Shown one piece after another: positions 1-9,009 of a DNA stretch of 64,000 bases; position 1 is the stretch's first letter, and the number at the start of each line of letters is the position of its first letter. Below the pieces are notes generated by a model that ran no database searches, was not told where the DNA came from, and saw nothing but the letters and a program-made list of their open reading frames with translations. The DNA lies in contig CAMCVL010000007.1 of assembly GCA_945881985.1 (NCBI GenBank), positions 22,860-86,859 on the forward strand. The letters run 5' to 3'. Source of the stretch: Rickettsia typhi. Its GTDB lineage: Bacteria; Pseudomonadota; Alphaproteobacteria; Rickettsiales; Deianiraeaceae. The translations under genes were made by a program, and so were the position numbers.

Positions 1-2
1 TA

Positions 3-704
3 AATTTAAAATATGCAAATTTAAGCGGCGGGCAGATGAGCGACTACGATATAAAAAATGCTTATAATTCGAACGAGCCCGGGGTGTTTAGCGAGACAGA
101 AAAAATGACTGGTAGTTATTTAAAGCTACAACTTCTTACAACTGCTCCTTTAAATGTTTATAAAAATTCAATATTATCTTTTATTGGTGGCTTGGAAGCT
201 CAAAATTTAAACCTTGACCCTAACGGAGTTTATCAAATATACCAAGGGGACACCAATGTTACTTATTACAATGGAGATTCGCAAAATGTAAAAATGAAGA
301 CATTTGGCTTAAACCTAGGGCTTAGATACAAGCTTGAAACATCTCCAGATGGCAATTACTTTGCGGTGCAGGTGCAAACATATCTACCTTATTATTTTTC
401 AAGCAAGCAATATAACTGGGGATATAATATAGATGGCGACTACGACTGGAAGCTTCAGTCAAGAGGTTTTTCGGCAATGAAAAACTCAAGAACTTTGCTT
501 TTAAGGCTTGAATCTGTGCAAAAAATTAGCAAGGATCTATCCTTAAATTTTTATGCCTTTGCTGAGTCTTTTAAACTTAAAAATCTTAATGAGTTTGACA
601 GAAATAATCCAAGATTACCAGCAAATAGCGGAGTCGTTTATGTTGGTAACACAAAATATACTCAGTTAAGCACCATTGGCTTTGGGCTTGGTTTTATCAT
701 TTAA
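3..704 (+). CDS. Outer-membrane beta-barrel protein, C-terminal part (5' end outside window)
   Basis: The reading frame is open from the left edge, with no in-frame stop before the first ATG at 36, so this is the end of a longer gene. The visible 230 or so residues are rich in alternating polar/aromatic stretches (for example YFAVQVQTYLPYYF and SLNFYAFAESF) and finish with STIGFGLGFII. That is the pattern of amphipathic strands and of a last strand of an outer-membrane barrel. No catalytic motif is visible, so it could be an autotransporter translocator, an omptin-like barrel or a plain surface antigen. An autotransporter protease starts at the other end of the window, but no relation between the two can be shown. 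No clear terminator follows; the 225 bases to the next gene hold only a 13-base direct repeat (aattggcaacaaa) near 883-909. Confidence 0.6.
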   Translation, partial: NLKYANLSGGQMSDYDIKNAYNSNEPGVFSETEKMTGSYLKLQLLTTAPLNVYKNSILSFIGGLEAQNLNLDPNGVYQIYQGDTNVTYYNGDSQNVKMKTFGLNLGLRYKLETSPDGNYFAVQVQTYLPYYFSSKQYNWGYNIDGDYDWKLQSRGFSAMKNSRTLLLRLESVQKISKDLSLNFYAFAESFKLKNLNEFDRNNPRLPANSGVVYVGNTKYTQLSTIGFGLGFII

Positions 705-929
705 TGCTATTAACATCATTTTGGGCGTTTTACGATGCCACGCTTTTTTAAAATAATATAAAATACTTATCTAGCCACTACAAAAAATGCTAGGATAGGT
801 TTTGGATACAGAACAAGGCAATAGTAAAGATATGCTCTGTTTTAAAATGAAAAATGGTATAATTTACGCACCAAATTTGTTTGCAATTGGCAACAAAAAT
901 TGGCAACAAATAATCTGGTTAAGATATTA

Positions 930-1145
930 CTAAGATTTTACATAAAAACCGCCTTTAAGACGCATAATTTTGCCGTCAAGCTCAAGCTCGCTAAGGGCTG
1001 GCGTTATAAATTTTATTTCAATTTGTAAAAAGTCTATAATTTGATTTAAAGAGCAGGGCGTTTTAGATAAAAGTGTCAAAAGCTTATGTTTTATAACCTC
1101 ATGGGTATTTTTGCCCCAGTTTTGAAGGTTTAAATTATCCGCCAT
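930..1145 (-). CDS. Orphan DprA-type C-terminal winged-helix protein
   Basis: This 71-residue protein resembles the C-terminal winged-helix domain of DprA/Smf, the RecA and single-strand-DNA loader used in natural transformation. The resemblance is in the order of a helix, a turn with serine (CSLNQIIDFL), a recognition helix ending in LSELELDGKIMRL and a short wing GGFYV. The large Rossmann domain that normally precedes it is absent: directly upstream is the hom stop codon, two bases away. It is therefore either a dprA remnant kept in the hom operon or a free-standing winged-helix DNA-binding protein. Its frame is intact, which argues for continued use. The assignment rests on recalled family pattern only. 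Confidence 0.55.
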   Translation of the reverse strand: MADNLNLQNWGKNTHEVIKHKLLTLLSKTPCSLNQIIDFLQIEIKFITPALSELELDGKIMRLKGGFYVKS

Positions 1146-1147
1146 TA

Positions 1148-2305
1148 CTACTTAAGCTTAATAAAGAATTTTGTGTTTTGCAGGTCATTATGCAAGGGTT
1201 TAAAATCTGCCTCCTCAGTATAGCTGTTGTTAGTGCAGATAATTGCCTCAAAAGCAGCATCGGCTGAGAGGTTTTGTATTGCATTACTTGCGGGCTCCGT
1301 GCTGTTTACAACACTAAAGCCAAAATGATTTTGCGATGAGTCAAGCAAGGCATCCATTATGTCGTTAAACATTGAAGCTGCTGTTTGTTTGCCACCCGCC
1401 CCAGGTCCGCTAAAAAAGAACCTGCCCTGCTCGCCGGCATCAAAATCAACCCCGTTTATTGCATCGTCAACAAAGTATAGCTTGTTTGTGTTTTGCACCA
1501 TACAAGGTAAAACGCACACAAGTGGCTTGCCATGGTCAAAATTTTGCATAATGGCAACAAGCTTGATTTTTGCATTAATTGATTTTGCATAATTTATGTC
1601 AGCTTGTGTAATATCTAAAATGCCCTTAAAGCTAACGCTGGCAAAGCTTACAAGCTGCCCAAGGCAAATTGAAGACATAATTGTTGCCTTGTAAGCGGCA
1701 TCGTATCCTTCAACATCGCTTTTAGGGTTTGCCTCGGCGTATCCAAGGTTTTGTGCCTGTTTTAATGCTTGATTAAAATCCAGCCCCCCGTGATACATCT
1801 GGCTTAATATGTAATTTGATGTGCCGTTGACTATGCCGCAAAAGGAATTAATTTTTGCAAAACGCGCTCTGTCTTTTAAAATTTTAATGATTGGTATGCC
1901 CCCGCAGCAGCTTGCTTCAAATAAAAATTTAACATTATGTTTTTCGGCAAGGCTTGCAAGTTCTAAAGCTCTGGATGCTATAAGGTCCTTATTTGCACTA
2001 ATTAAATGCCTGCCAGAAGTGATAATTTTTTTGCAATATTCAAAAGCAAGGTCAGTGCCGCCTATGCTCTCTGCAACAAGCTTAACTGATGGGTCATGTA
2101 GTATCTCGTCTAAGCTGTCGGTCCACTTTGTGCCGGATATTATGTTTTTGTCTATTTGGTTACGCGTCATTATATAGGACACAACCGAGCCATCGCCATC
2201 CGCCCCGCTAAACTTTAAAGCCTTTGACACAAGCTGGCTATTTTGCTTAATAAGTTTGTATGTTTCGCCGCCAATGTTGCCAAAACCAAGTATAGCTATA
2301 GACAT
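1148..2305 (-). CDS. hom: Homoserine dehydrogenase
   Basis: NAD(P)-dependent reduction of aspartate semialdehyde to homoserine, the branch to threonine and methionine. The N-terminal Rossmann motif is GFGNIGG (residues 7-13). It is followed by SANKDLIASRAL (family consensus ANK), GGIPIIK, the substrate-site segment GIVNGTSNYIL and GYAEANPKSDVEGYDAAYK, which carries the catalytic lysine. At 385 residues it is shorter than the usual 430 or so, and the last 70 residues do not look like the regulatory ACT domain. Feedback control by threonine is therefore probably missing. asd, the preceding enzyme, is at 37.9-39.0 kb in this window. hom follows bioF after 96 bases and is followed by the DprA-like ORF after two bases. 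Confidence 0.93.
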   Translation of the reverse strand: MSIAILGFGNIGGETYKLIKQNSQLVSKALKFSGADGDGSVVSYIMTRNQIDKNIISGTKWTDSLDEILHDPSVKLVAESIGGTDLAFEYCKKIITSGRHLISANKDLIASRALELASLAEKHNVKFLFEASCCGGIPIIKILKDRARFAKINSFCGIVNGTSNYILSQMYHGGLDFNQALKQAQNLGYAEANPKSDVEGYDAAYKATIMSSICLGQLVSFASVSFKGILDITQADINYAKSINAKIKLVAIMQNFDHGKPLVCVLPCMVQNTNKLYFVDDAINGVDFDAGEQGRFFFSGPGAGGKQTAASMFNDIMDALLDSSQNHFGFSVVNSTEPASNAIQNLSADAAFEAIICTNNSYTEEADFKPLHNDLQNTKFFIKLK

Positions 2306-2401
2306 AATTTACCTAGTAAAACAAATTAGCAAAATACATATGGATACAAAAGTAATACAAATTTACAAAAACCTTCTGTTAAGTCAAGAAATAATTTTTA
2401 C

Positions 2402-3544
2402 TTAACTTGCTAAAGCTAGGCAAAGTTGGTTAATTTGCTGCAAATTGTGAGCAGCGCTAAAGCTAAGCCTTAGCATTGGCACTTGGCTTGTTGGGGCAAA
2501 GATTGCTTTTACAAAAAATCCTTTTTGCATAAGGTCAAGTGATTTTTGACGGCAAGCCTCTGAGTTCTTAAAGTAAATTGGCAAAATTGCCGCCCCTTTA
2601 GGGGTAGAGGTAGATAGCCTGCAAAATTCTTCAATATTACCAAAAAGCTTAGCCTGCAAAGCCTTGCCTTGATATTGTATTATTTGCAAGGATTTTAAAA
2701 TTGCCTGCAATATTGGCGGCGGCAGTGCCGTGTTGTAAATTTGACTACGAGCAAAATTTTTTAAAAACCTGCAAACTTCCGCACTTCCGCAGGTATATCC
2801 GCCCACTAGTCCTGCGGCTTTTGAATATGTGCCAGTCCACACCAAAAGCTCGTAATTTATTTTTTGCGATGGTAAAACGCCAAAGCCATGTGCATCGTCT
2901 AAGATTAATAGGGCATTATATTGTTTTGCAATTTCCGCAAGGCTTGAGGTGTTTTCTACGCTGCCAGACATTGAAAACACAGTCTCGCTTACAACACAAA
3001 CCCTGCCCTTAAAGCCGCCATCGCAGTGTTTTGCAATTAAAAGCCGCAGGTGGGAGTGGTTTAGGTGCGCGTATCTAACAAGCCTTGCCTTGCTTAGCAA
3101 AATGCCATCAATGATGGAGGCATGAACCTCCTTATCGGCAAAAACAATGTCCTCCTCGCCCAAAAAAGCACTAATAACCCCAAGGTTTGCAAGATAGCCA
3201 GATGAAAACACGACAGAAGCCTCTGCATTTTTAAGCTTTGCCGTAAGTTCCTCAATGTCTTTTAAAACCTCGCAGGAGCCGGTGATAAACTTTGAGCCCC
3301 CAGCCCCCCCGCCGTAACTTTTAGCCGCATTTTGCACCGCATTAGCAAGCTCCTTACTGGCTCCAAGCCCAAGGTAATCATTGCATGAGAAGGACACAAG
3401 CTCCCGCCCATCGTATTTAAGCAGGGGGAAGTGCGACCTGTCAAACAAAATTTCCTGCTTTAAAAGCCCGTTTTTAGCCCTTGAATCTAGGGCGTTTTGC
3501 ATAAAGCCTTGCCAAGACTTATCATTGGACATACAGTCAAACAT
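2402..3544 (-). CDS. bioF: 8-amino-7-oxononanoate synthase
   Basis: PLP-dependent condensation of pimeloyl thioester with alanine, the first dedicated step of biotin ring assembly. The 380 residues match the family length. Visible motifs are FSCNDYLGLG near the N-terminus, ADKEVHASIIDG (substrate histidine), ILDDAHGFGVL (PLP-stacking aspartate and histidine) and GTYSKAAGLVGGY with the Schiff-base lysine. It directly abuts proC (the proC stop ends one base before the bioF ATG), so the two are cotranscribed. An internal ATG four codons downstream is an alternative start. No other bio synthesis genes lie in the window, but birA at 35.1 kb would use the product. A related aminotransferase such as 2-amino-3-ketobutyrate ligase is less likely. 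Confidence 0.87.
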   Translation of the reverse strand: MFDCMSNDKSWQGFMQNALDSRAKNGLLKQEILFDRSHFPLLKYDGRELVSFSCNDYLGLGASKELANAVQNAAKSYGGGAGGSKFITGSCEVLKDIEELTAKLKNAEASVVFSSGYLANLGVISAFLGEEDIVFADKEVHASIIDGILLSKARLVRYAHLNHSHLRLLIAKHCDGGFKGRVCVVSETVFSMSGSVENTSSLAEIAKQYNALLILDDAHGFGVLPSQKINYELLVWTGTYSKAAGLVGGYTCGSAEVCRFLKNFARSQIYNTALPPPILQAILKSLQIIQYQGKALQAKLFGNIEEFCRLSTSTPKGAAILPIYFKNSEACRQKSLDLMQKGFFVKAIFAPTSQVPMLRLSFSAAHNLQQINQLCLALAS

Positions 3545-4396
3545 TTAATTTACTTTTAGCTCTTTTGCCCTATTAAGAGCGGCGCCGAAGGTTTTTGCAA
3601 AAACATCCTCAATATCATCGCATCCGCCGCAGTTAAGCATTGCATTGTAGCCTGCCTCAGTAGCTCCGCCCTTGCTTGCAACATTGTTTGCAAAAGTTTC
3701 AAGGTTAAAAGACTTATCTTGCAAAGCTAGGCTAAACACAGAGGTAAAGATGTTTGTAAAATCTGATTTGTCTAAACCCTTTATATCTTGGCTTTGCAAA
3801 AAGTGCTCAGCTGCCGTATTAAAAGCATTTGCCACAAAGGCTGCAAAGCCGCTGCCGCAGCCAAAAACGGCGGTTAGGGGGTCTATTTTTTCCTCTGCAT
3901 CAACCTCAAAAACCCTGCCGTGATTTTTAAAGCAAGCTAGTAAATTATCTTTTGCCTGCTGGGGGAGGTCTTTAAAAAAGGCACTAATAAAGCCCCTGCC
4001 GCCCAAAAGACCAAGATTTGGCATAAGTCTTGCGTATTTAAAGCTATCTTGGGGGTTGTAATTGATTGCCAAGAGGGATTGTTTGATAAAATCGTAATCT
4101 TTGCCGGCAAGGATAGATATAAAAACCGTATCCTTGTTAAAGCAGGAGGCAATATTGCTCTTTGTAGCTTTTGCTAGGCTGGCAAAAGCGGCTAGGGTAT
4201 TTTGCGGTTTTGTAAAAATGCAAACAAGATTAAATTTTACTGTCTTTAAGTTGGCATCCGCAAGCTCGTTGATGCTTGAGGTAAATTTGTATGTTTTAAC
4301 TTTTAAGCCTAAGGCGGAGTGTCCATTGGTAATTAAGCCGCCAAGGCAGGCACCCATCTTGCCGTAGCCAATAAATAAGATATTAAATTGCCCCAT
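3545..4396 (-). CDS. proC: Pyrroline-5-carboxylate reductase
   Basis: NAD(P)H-dependent last step of proline synthesis. The N-terminus has a Rossmann glycine motif (FIGYGKMGACLGG), then IFTKPQNTL (family consensus xxKPQ), ISILAG, RLMPNLG and the C-terminal dimer/substrate domain with DPLTAVFGCGSGFAAFV and SKGGATEAGY (family GGTT). I use the ATG at 4396, seven bases after the ahcY stop. An upstream ATG at 4438 would add 14 residues and overlap ahcY. The sequence is divergent, so the substrate specificity is less certain than the fold. Part of the ahcY-proC-bioF run. Confidence 0.85.
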   Translation of the reverse strand: MGQFNILFIGYGKMGACLGGLITNGHSALGLKVKTYKFTSSINELADANLKTVKFNLVCIFTKPQNTLAAFASLAKATKSNIASCFNKDTVFISILAGKDYDFIKQSLLAINYNPQDSFKYARLMPNLGLLGGRGFISAFFKDLPQQAKDNLLACFKNHGRVFEVDAEEKIDPLTAVFGCGSGFAAFVANAFNTAAEHFLQSQDIKGLDKSDFTNIFTSVFSLALQDKSFNLETFANNVASKGGATEAGYNAMLNCGGCDDIEDVFAKTFGAALNRAKELKVN

Positions 4397-4403
4397 GGTT
4401 TTG

Positions 4404-5705
4404 TTAATATCTATAGGCTTCGGGTTTAAATGGACCATCTATACTTACAGCAATGTAGTCCGCTTGTTTTTGAGTTAGGGTGTCAATTTGCACGCCAAGC
4501 TTTGCAAGATGTAGTCTTGCAACCTCTTCATCTAATTTTTTTGGCAGAGTATAGACTTGATTTTTGTAATTACCTCTATTAGCATAAAGCTCAATTTGTG
4601 CAAGCACCTGATTTGTAAAGCTCATGGACATAACAAAGCTTGGGTGCCCTTTGGCACAGGCAAGGTTCATAAGCCTGCCTTTTGCAAGAACAATCAGTCT
4701 CTTGCCGTTTGAAAAGCTAACCATATCCACCTGAGGCTTAACCTCCTGCCAGGTAAGATGGTGCAAGGATGCAACATCAATCTCGCTATCAAAGTGCCCA
4801 ATGTTGCTTACTATTGCCATGTCTTTCATCTTGCACATATGCCCGTAGTTAATTACCGATGTATTGCCTGTTGCGGTTACAAAAATATCGCCAATTTCGC
4901 AGGCTTTATCCATCTTCATCACCTCAAAGCCAAGGCTTGCAGCTTGCAGGGCACAGATTGGGTCAATCTCTGTTATTACAACCCTTGAGCCTTGCCCCCT
5001 AAAGGCTTCGGCACATCCCTTACCTACATCGCCAAAACCGGCAATAACAACAACCTTGCCAGCAAGCATTATGCTTGTTGCGCGTTTTATGCCGTCCAGC
5101 ACGGACTCCTTGCATCCAAAGATATTGTCAAACTTGGACTTGGTGACGGAATCGTTAACATTAAAAGCAGGAAACGCCAAAAGCCCAGCCTTAAACAAAG
5201 CCTCAAGCCTTTTAACACCTGTGGTTGTCTCCTCGCTTACGCCGTAGATTGTTTTTTTGTCAATCTCCGCATCCTCAAGTATCATTTTGGTAAGGTCGCC
5301 CCCGTCGTCCAGTATCATATTTGGTCTCCACGAGCCATTATCTGGCTTGTATGTTTGCTTAAGGCACCAGTTATATTCGGCTTCGGTTTCATTCTTCCAA
5401 GCAAAAACAGGTATGCCAATTGAGGCTATATAAGCAGCCGCATGGTCCTGAGTTGAATATATATTGCAGGAAGACCACCTTATCTCGGCACCTAAAATTG
5501 CTAGAGTTTCGATTAAAACTGCGGTTTCAAGCGTCATATGCAGGCTGCCGGCAATTTTAGCACCTTTAAGTGGCTTTGTTGCAGAGTATCTTTCACGCAG
5601 AGCCATAAGCCCCGGCATCTCGTGCTCTGCAATACGCACCTCGCTTTTGCCAAAAGAGGCTAAGGCTATGTCGCAAACCTTGTAGTCGTTAAATTGATTA
5701 GCCAT
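4404..5705 (-). CDS. ahcY: Adenosylhomocysteinase (SAH hydrolase)
   Basis: NAD-dependent reversible hydrolysis of S-adenosylhomocysteine to adenosine and homocysteine, which relieves product inhibition of methyltransferases. The 433 residues match bacterial enzymes. Seen motifs: [29 protein letters not shown] (catalytic aspartate), [14 protein letters not shown], the NAD-binding loop [13 protein letters not shown] and the typical C-terminus PFKPEAYRY, where the lysine and tyrosine reach the partner subunit. It follows the ferredoxin gene by 34 bases and precedes proC by seven, on the minus strand. No SAH riboswitch is evident in the short upstream gap. Confidence 0.97.
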   Translation of the reverse strand: MANQFNDYKVCDIALASFGKSEVRIAEHEMPGLMALRERYSATKPLKGAKIAGSLHMTLETAVLIETLAILGAEIRWSSCNIYSTQDHAAAYIASIGIPVFAWKNETEAEYNWCLKQTYKPDNGSWRPNMILDDGGDLTKMILEDAEIDKKTIYGVSEETTTGVKRLEALFKAGLLAFPAFNVNDSVTKSKFDNIFGCKESVLDGIKRATSIMLAGKVVVIAGFGDVGKGCAEAFRGQGSRVVITEIDPICALQAASLGFEVMKMDKACEIGDIFVTATGNTSVINYGHMCKMKDMAIVSNIGHFDSEIDVASLHHLTWQEVKPQVDMVSFSNGKRLIVLAKGRLMNLACAKGHPSFVMSMSFTNQVLAQIELYANRGNYKNQVYTLPKKLDEEVARLHLAKLGVQIDTLTQKQADYIAVSIDGPFKPEAYRY

Positions 5706-5739
5706 TGTTAGTTTTACACAAATAATCTTTGATTTATTT

Positions 5740-6087
5740 TTAATTTGTGCCGCTGTTAAAATTGCGGTTGACGGCTGGTATTTTAATCACCGCCCCGTCC
5801 AAAGCACCATCAACAATTATCTGGCAACCAAGCCTTGATGTGGGGGTTAGTCCAAATGCAAGGTCAAGCATGTCCTCCTCGTCCTCACTTGCCTGTGGCA
5901 GGTTGTTAAAATGCTCGGATTCAAAAATTACATGACAAGTAGAGCATGCAAGCGACCCTTCACAAGCACCCTCAAGCGGCAGCTTGTTGCGGTGCATTAG
6001 TTCCAATATGGATATGCCAATTGGTGCGTCCAGCACAACACTTGTTGCATCTGGCAAAACAACTGTAATTTTTACTGAAGAACTCAT
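5740..6087 (-). CDS. fdxB: Adrenodoxin-type [2Fe-2S] ferredoxin
   Basis: Small soluble electron carrier of the ISC/adrenodoxin type, used in Fe-S cluster assembly or by monooxygenases. The cluster ligands are visible as [10 protein letters not shown] (C-x5-C-x2-C) and the distant cysteine in LGCQIIV. The acidic helix EDEEDMLD is the usual docking surface for the reductase. The ATG at 6087 gives a 115-residue protein, the normal size; an upstream start at 6117 adds an unlikely 10-residue extension. No hscA/hscB/iscU genes are adjacent, unlike in most Proteobacteria. It is first of the minus-strand run, and the 6088-6258 gap is a divergent promoter region shared with the cassette at 6259. Confidence 0.93.
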   Translation of the reverse strand: MSSSVKITVVLPDATSVVLDAPIGISILELMHRNKLPLEGACEGSLACSTCHVIFESEHFNNLPQASEDEEDMLDLAFGLTPTSRLGCQIIVDGALDGAVIKIPAVNRNFNSGTN

Positions 6088-6258
6088 TTTACGACAAAAT
6101 AAATAATAATTAAGCAAAGTATATTATATCTTACCAAGCTTAACAATTTGCTTTTATAAATCAAACATATTTTTTGCTTTTTTTGCTTTACCTAGATTTT
6201 TCTTGCAACTTGTGTTTTTTTATGTTTAAAATTAGATTGTTAATTTGTATATGTGGTT

Positions 6259-6684
6259 ATGTCTTTATCAAGTAAAGAGGAATTTGTATTGAGAGTTTTG
6301 AGCTTGTTGCACTCGTTTTCATTTTCGCCAATTCAGGTTCAAAAATTGTTTTTTTTACTTGAAAAACGAATAGGCAAGGAGGCAAAATACTTCAAATTTA
6401 CCCCCTATCACTATGGCCCATATGACGAAGAGCTTGCAACCTTACTTGTAAAGCTTGAAAGGCAAGAACACATTACATCATCCATTATAGACGGCATAAA
6501 ACATTACTCAATCAACCAACAACTTGATATTGCTGGCTTTTTAGACGAGAAAAAGAAAAATTTTATTCTAAATGACTTGGTGCCCTTTATTAAATCTAAA
6601 AGTTTTTTTGACCTCTGCTATTCCGTATACAAAGAGTTCCCCGAGATGGCAAAAAGAAGCGTATTAATCAAAAAACCACAATGA
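6259..6684 (+). CDS. YwgA/Panacea-like small protein, first gene of a two-gene cassette
   Basis: A 141-residue mainly helical protein of unknown function. Residues about 15-65 have the layout of the YwgA and SocA/Panacea group: a helix with IQVQKLFFLLEK, an aromatic stretch KYFKFTPYHYGPYDEEL with the GPY/GPV-type turn, then a helix and a short beta region ending HYSI. Panacea domains are antitoxin domains that neutralise unrelated toxins encoded next to them. The stop codon overlaps the next start as ATGA, so translation is coupled to the Ntn-hydrolase gene. I choose the ATG at 6259; a GTG at 6253 and an ATG-like context upstream are alternatives. Membership of the Panacea superfamily is an inference from pattern, not a search result. 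Confidence 0.6.
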   Translation: MSLSSKEEFVLRVLSLLHSFSFSPIQVQKLFFLLEKRIGKEAKYFKFTPYHYGPYDEELATLLVKLERQEHITSSIIDGIKHYSINQQLDIAGFLDEKKKNFILNDLVPFIKSKSFFDLCYSVYKEFPEMAKRSVLIKKPQ

Positions 6685-7487
6685 CAATATCTCTTGGCAT
6701 TCTTTGTAAAAACGGCGTTGTTTTGGCATCGGATGGCATGGCATCTTTAAATTTTCAAGATTCCGAAGGGAGAAGTTATAATTTTATGGGTCTTGATAAT
6801 TTAAAAGTTCATATTGTTGATAACAAGTTTATATGCGCCTTTGCTGGTGACGATGCAATAATGAAGCACTTTGTTACTTCTTTAGAGCGATATCTAAGTG
6901 AAAAATGGCTACTGCCCAAAGATCCCAATATTCTTGTTGGTGAAGTATGTTCTAGTTTTATTAAATATTATCACAAAATACACGACAGCTATCCAGAGGA
7001 ATTAAAAGCTAAAATACTAAAAGAGTTTGATACGCAAATTGAAAATGGTAGCCTTGCTCTGTTGTTGGGTTTTTATATTGGTAATAATTTTTATCTATAT
7101 CAAACCGAAAGAAACTTGCAGTTTAGCATCGTTAGAGAGGGCTGCACTTGGTACAAGATAATAGGGAGCGGTTGGTTCGTTGGCAATCCTTGCATTAGTT
7201 TAATTAATAAACTGCTTAATGTTAAATCAATGCCTTCTGTAGATGAGGCTTTAATCATAGCACACTGGACCATACAGCATACAATTGATTCAAGCTCGGG
7301 TGGTGTTGGCGGGGATGTAACAATTGCTTTTTTAAAAAAAGATGATAACGGCTTTACCATTGATTATTGCGATGTAGCTGACTATAGGGAGCATTTAATT
7401 CACTTGTATAATCATATACACTCTTTTACAAAAGACATTAATGAAATTGTAAAAGATGGAAGAATTGAAGAGATACCAAAATTATAA
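6681..7487 (+). CDS. Proteasome-beta/HslV-like Ntn hydrolase
   Basis: 268 residues with the signature of an N-terminal-nucleophile peptidase. After removal of Met the chain begins TISLGILCKNGVVLASDG. Numbering the threonine as 1 puts Asp at 17, as in proteasome beta subunits. NLKVHIVDNKF follows and supplies a lysine at about 41, equivalent to Lys33. Near residue 210 is SSSGGVGGDVTIAF, like the Ser129-Gly-Gly and beta-strand region of beta subunits. It is longer than HslV (about 175) and has no propeptide, so it would be active on synthesis unless restrained. No hslU or other unfoldase gene is near. It overlaps the upstream Panacea-like gene by four bases, which suggests a dedicated partner. 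The substrate and oligomeric state are unknown. Confidence 0.72.
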   Translation: MTISLGILCKNGVVLASDGMASLNFQDSEGRSYNFMGLDNLKVHIVDNKFICAFAGDDAIMKHFVTSLERYLSEKWLLPKDPNILVGEVCSSFIKYYHKIHDSYPEELKAKILKEFDTQIENGSLALLLGFYIGNNFYLYQTERNLQFSIVREGCTWYKIIGSGWFVGNPCISLINKLLNVKSMPSVDEALIIAHWTIQHTIDSSSGGVGGDVTIAFLKKDDNGFTIDYCDVADYREHLIHLYNHIHSFTKDINEIVKDGRIEEIPKL

Positions 7488-7513
7488 TATTTATTTTATT
7501 TTTCTGTATTTTT

Positions 7514-8809
7514 ATGGCTCTTGTTACAAAGGTGTCGCCTTTTGCAAAGCTTGCGGCTAGCGAGCTTGATAATTTGATTAAGCAAAATCCTGAGCTGTTT
7601 TGCGAACTTGGCTTTGAGGCAATGACCACAAACATAGGGCTTTACAAACACAAGGATGATTTGATGGTTTTGCACTTTTCAAAGCCGGCTAGCGTTGCTG
7701 GGGTTTTTACGCTCTCTAAAATGGCAAGCGACCCAGTTTTGTGGTGCAGGGAGGCTCTTGTAAAGGGCAGAGGGCTTGCAAGGGTGCTGATTGTTAATTC
7801 TGGCTGCTCCAACACATACACGGGTGAGGCTGGCATGAGTATAATAAATGCGGCTTGCAGTGCGGCTGCAAAGTTTTTTAGCTGTGCCTTGCACGAGGTT
7901 TTTGTTAGTTCTACTGGGGTGATAGGTAAGCCTTTTAACGAGGCTCTTATACCCTCTGCGATTGCAAAATTTAATGAGTTAAAATTTACACCTAAAACCA
8001 AGGATGATTTTTTGACATTAACAAAGGCGATTCAAACAACTGATACCTTTGAAAAAATCTATTCTCAAAAAGCCACAATTGCCAAGCAAGGGGGGCAGGT
8101 AGAGGTAACAATTACTGGCGTTATTAAGGGTAGCGGCATGGTGGAGCCTAATATGGCAACAATGCTTGGATATATCTTTACCGATGCGACAATTCCGCCG
8201 GTCATCTTGCAGCAGATGTTAAGCGAGTTTAAGGATGACACATTTAACTCAATAACCGTAGATAGCGATAGTTCAACAAGCGACACAATTTTGGCATTTG
8301 CAAGCGGGGCAAATGAGCATTTGGTGCCTTTAGATATAAACGACCCATTGATTGCAGACTTTAAGGCTGCATTTAAGGCTGTTATGCTAAAGCTGGCAAA
8401 GCTTGTTGTTATGGACGGCGAGGGGGCAAGTAAGTTTATAACTATAGAGGTTAAAAAGGCAAAAAGTTATGCTCAGGCAAAGATAATAGGTAAGGCAATA
8501 GCTAACTCCCCGCTTGTAAAAACCGCAATTGCTGGGGGGGATGCAAACTGGGGGCGTATTGCAATGGCAATTGGCAAAACTCTTGAGGATGTAAAGCGAG
8601 AGGATGTTGAAATCTACTTTGGCGACATACTACTTGCAAAAAACTGGAGCCCTCAAAACTACAGCGATGATGAGGCGACGGATTATATCAAAAAAAACGA
8701 TTTTATAACAATTAAAGTTGTTCTTAATGCTGGCGACATTGATGCCAATGTCTACACATGCGATTTAACTCACGAGTATATATCAATTAACGGCGATTAC
8801 CGCAGTTAG
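7514..8809 (+). CDS. argJ: Glutamate N-acetyltransferase / ornithine acetyltransferase
   Basis: Bifunctional arginine-pathway enzyme that moves acetyl groups from N-acetylornithine to glutamate and can also use acetyl-CoA. It is self-cleaved into two chains. The cleavage and nucleophile site is in KGSGMVEPNMATMLGYIFTD, where the threonine after MA becomes the catalytic N-terminus. Other conserved segments are SSTGVIGKPF, DSDSSTSDT and ANWGRIAMAIG. 431 residues is slightly longer than the usual 405. Other arg genes are not in the window. It lies 26 bases after the Ntn-hydrolase gene in the same direction, probably with its own role. Confidence 0.95.
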   Translation: MALVTKVSPFAKLAASELDNLIKQNPELFCELGFEAMTTNIGLYKHKDDLMVLHFSKPASVAGVFTLSKMASDPVLWCREALVKGRGLARVLIVNSGCSNTYTGEAGMSIINAACSAAAKFFSCALHEVFVSSTGVIGKPFNEALIPSAIAKFNELKFTPKTKDDFLTLTKAIQTTDTFEKIYSQKATIAKQGGQVEVTITGVIKGSGMVEPNMATMLGYIFTDATIPPVILQQMLSEFKDDTFNSITVDSDSSTSDTILAFASGANEHLVPLDINDPLIADFKAAFKAVMLKLAKLVVMDGEGASKFITIEVKKAKSYAQAKIIGKAIANSPLVKTAIAGGDANWGRIAMAIGKTLEDVKREDVEIYFGDILLAKNWSPQNYSDDEATDYIKKNDFITIKVVLNAGDIDANVYTCDLTHEYISINGDYRS

Positions 8810-8889
8810 GCTTAGGTAGCTTTGTTTTAATAAACTTTGTAATATTTTTATTAAAATACTTGCAAATAGCAAGATAAATGTTAAGATTA

Positions 8890-8970
8890 AGGTGGGCAGG
8901 TGCTGTTGGTGTTTAACCAGCCAGGGCGGAAACGCAGCAACTAAAGCTCCACCAGCAGGTTGCCCATTTT
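8890..8970 (+). ncRNA. ffs: Small SRP RNA (4.5S RNA)
   Basis: RNA scaffold that binds Ffh in the signal recognition particle. The ends pair into one long hairpin: tgggcaggtgctg near 8893 with cagcaggttgccca ending at 8966. The apical part holds the conserved internal loops as ccagccagggcggaaacgcagcaa, which is the expected order of C-C-A-G, G-G-A-A-A and A-G-C-A. The exact 5' and 3' ends are estimates. It sits between argJ and gatC and is followed by a short T-run. Confidence 0.85.
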
Positions 8971-9009
8971 GCATTATTAGCAGCAAAACTTAAGTAATGA
9001 TTACAGGGT

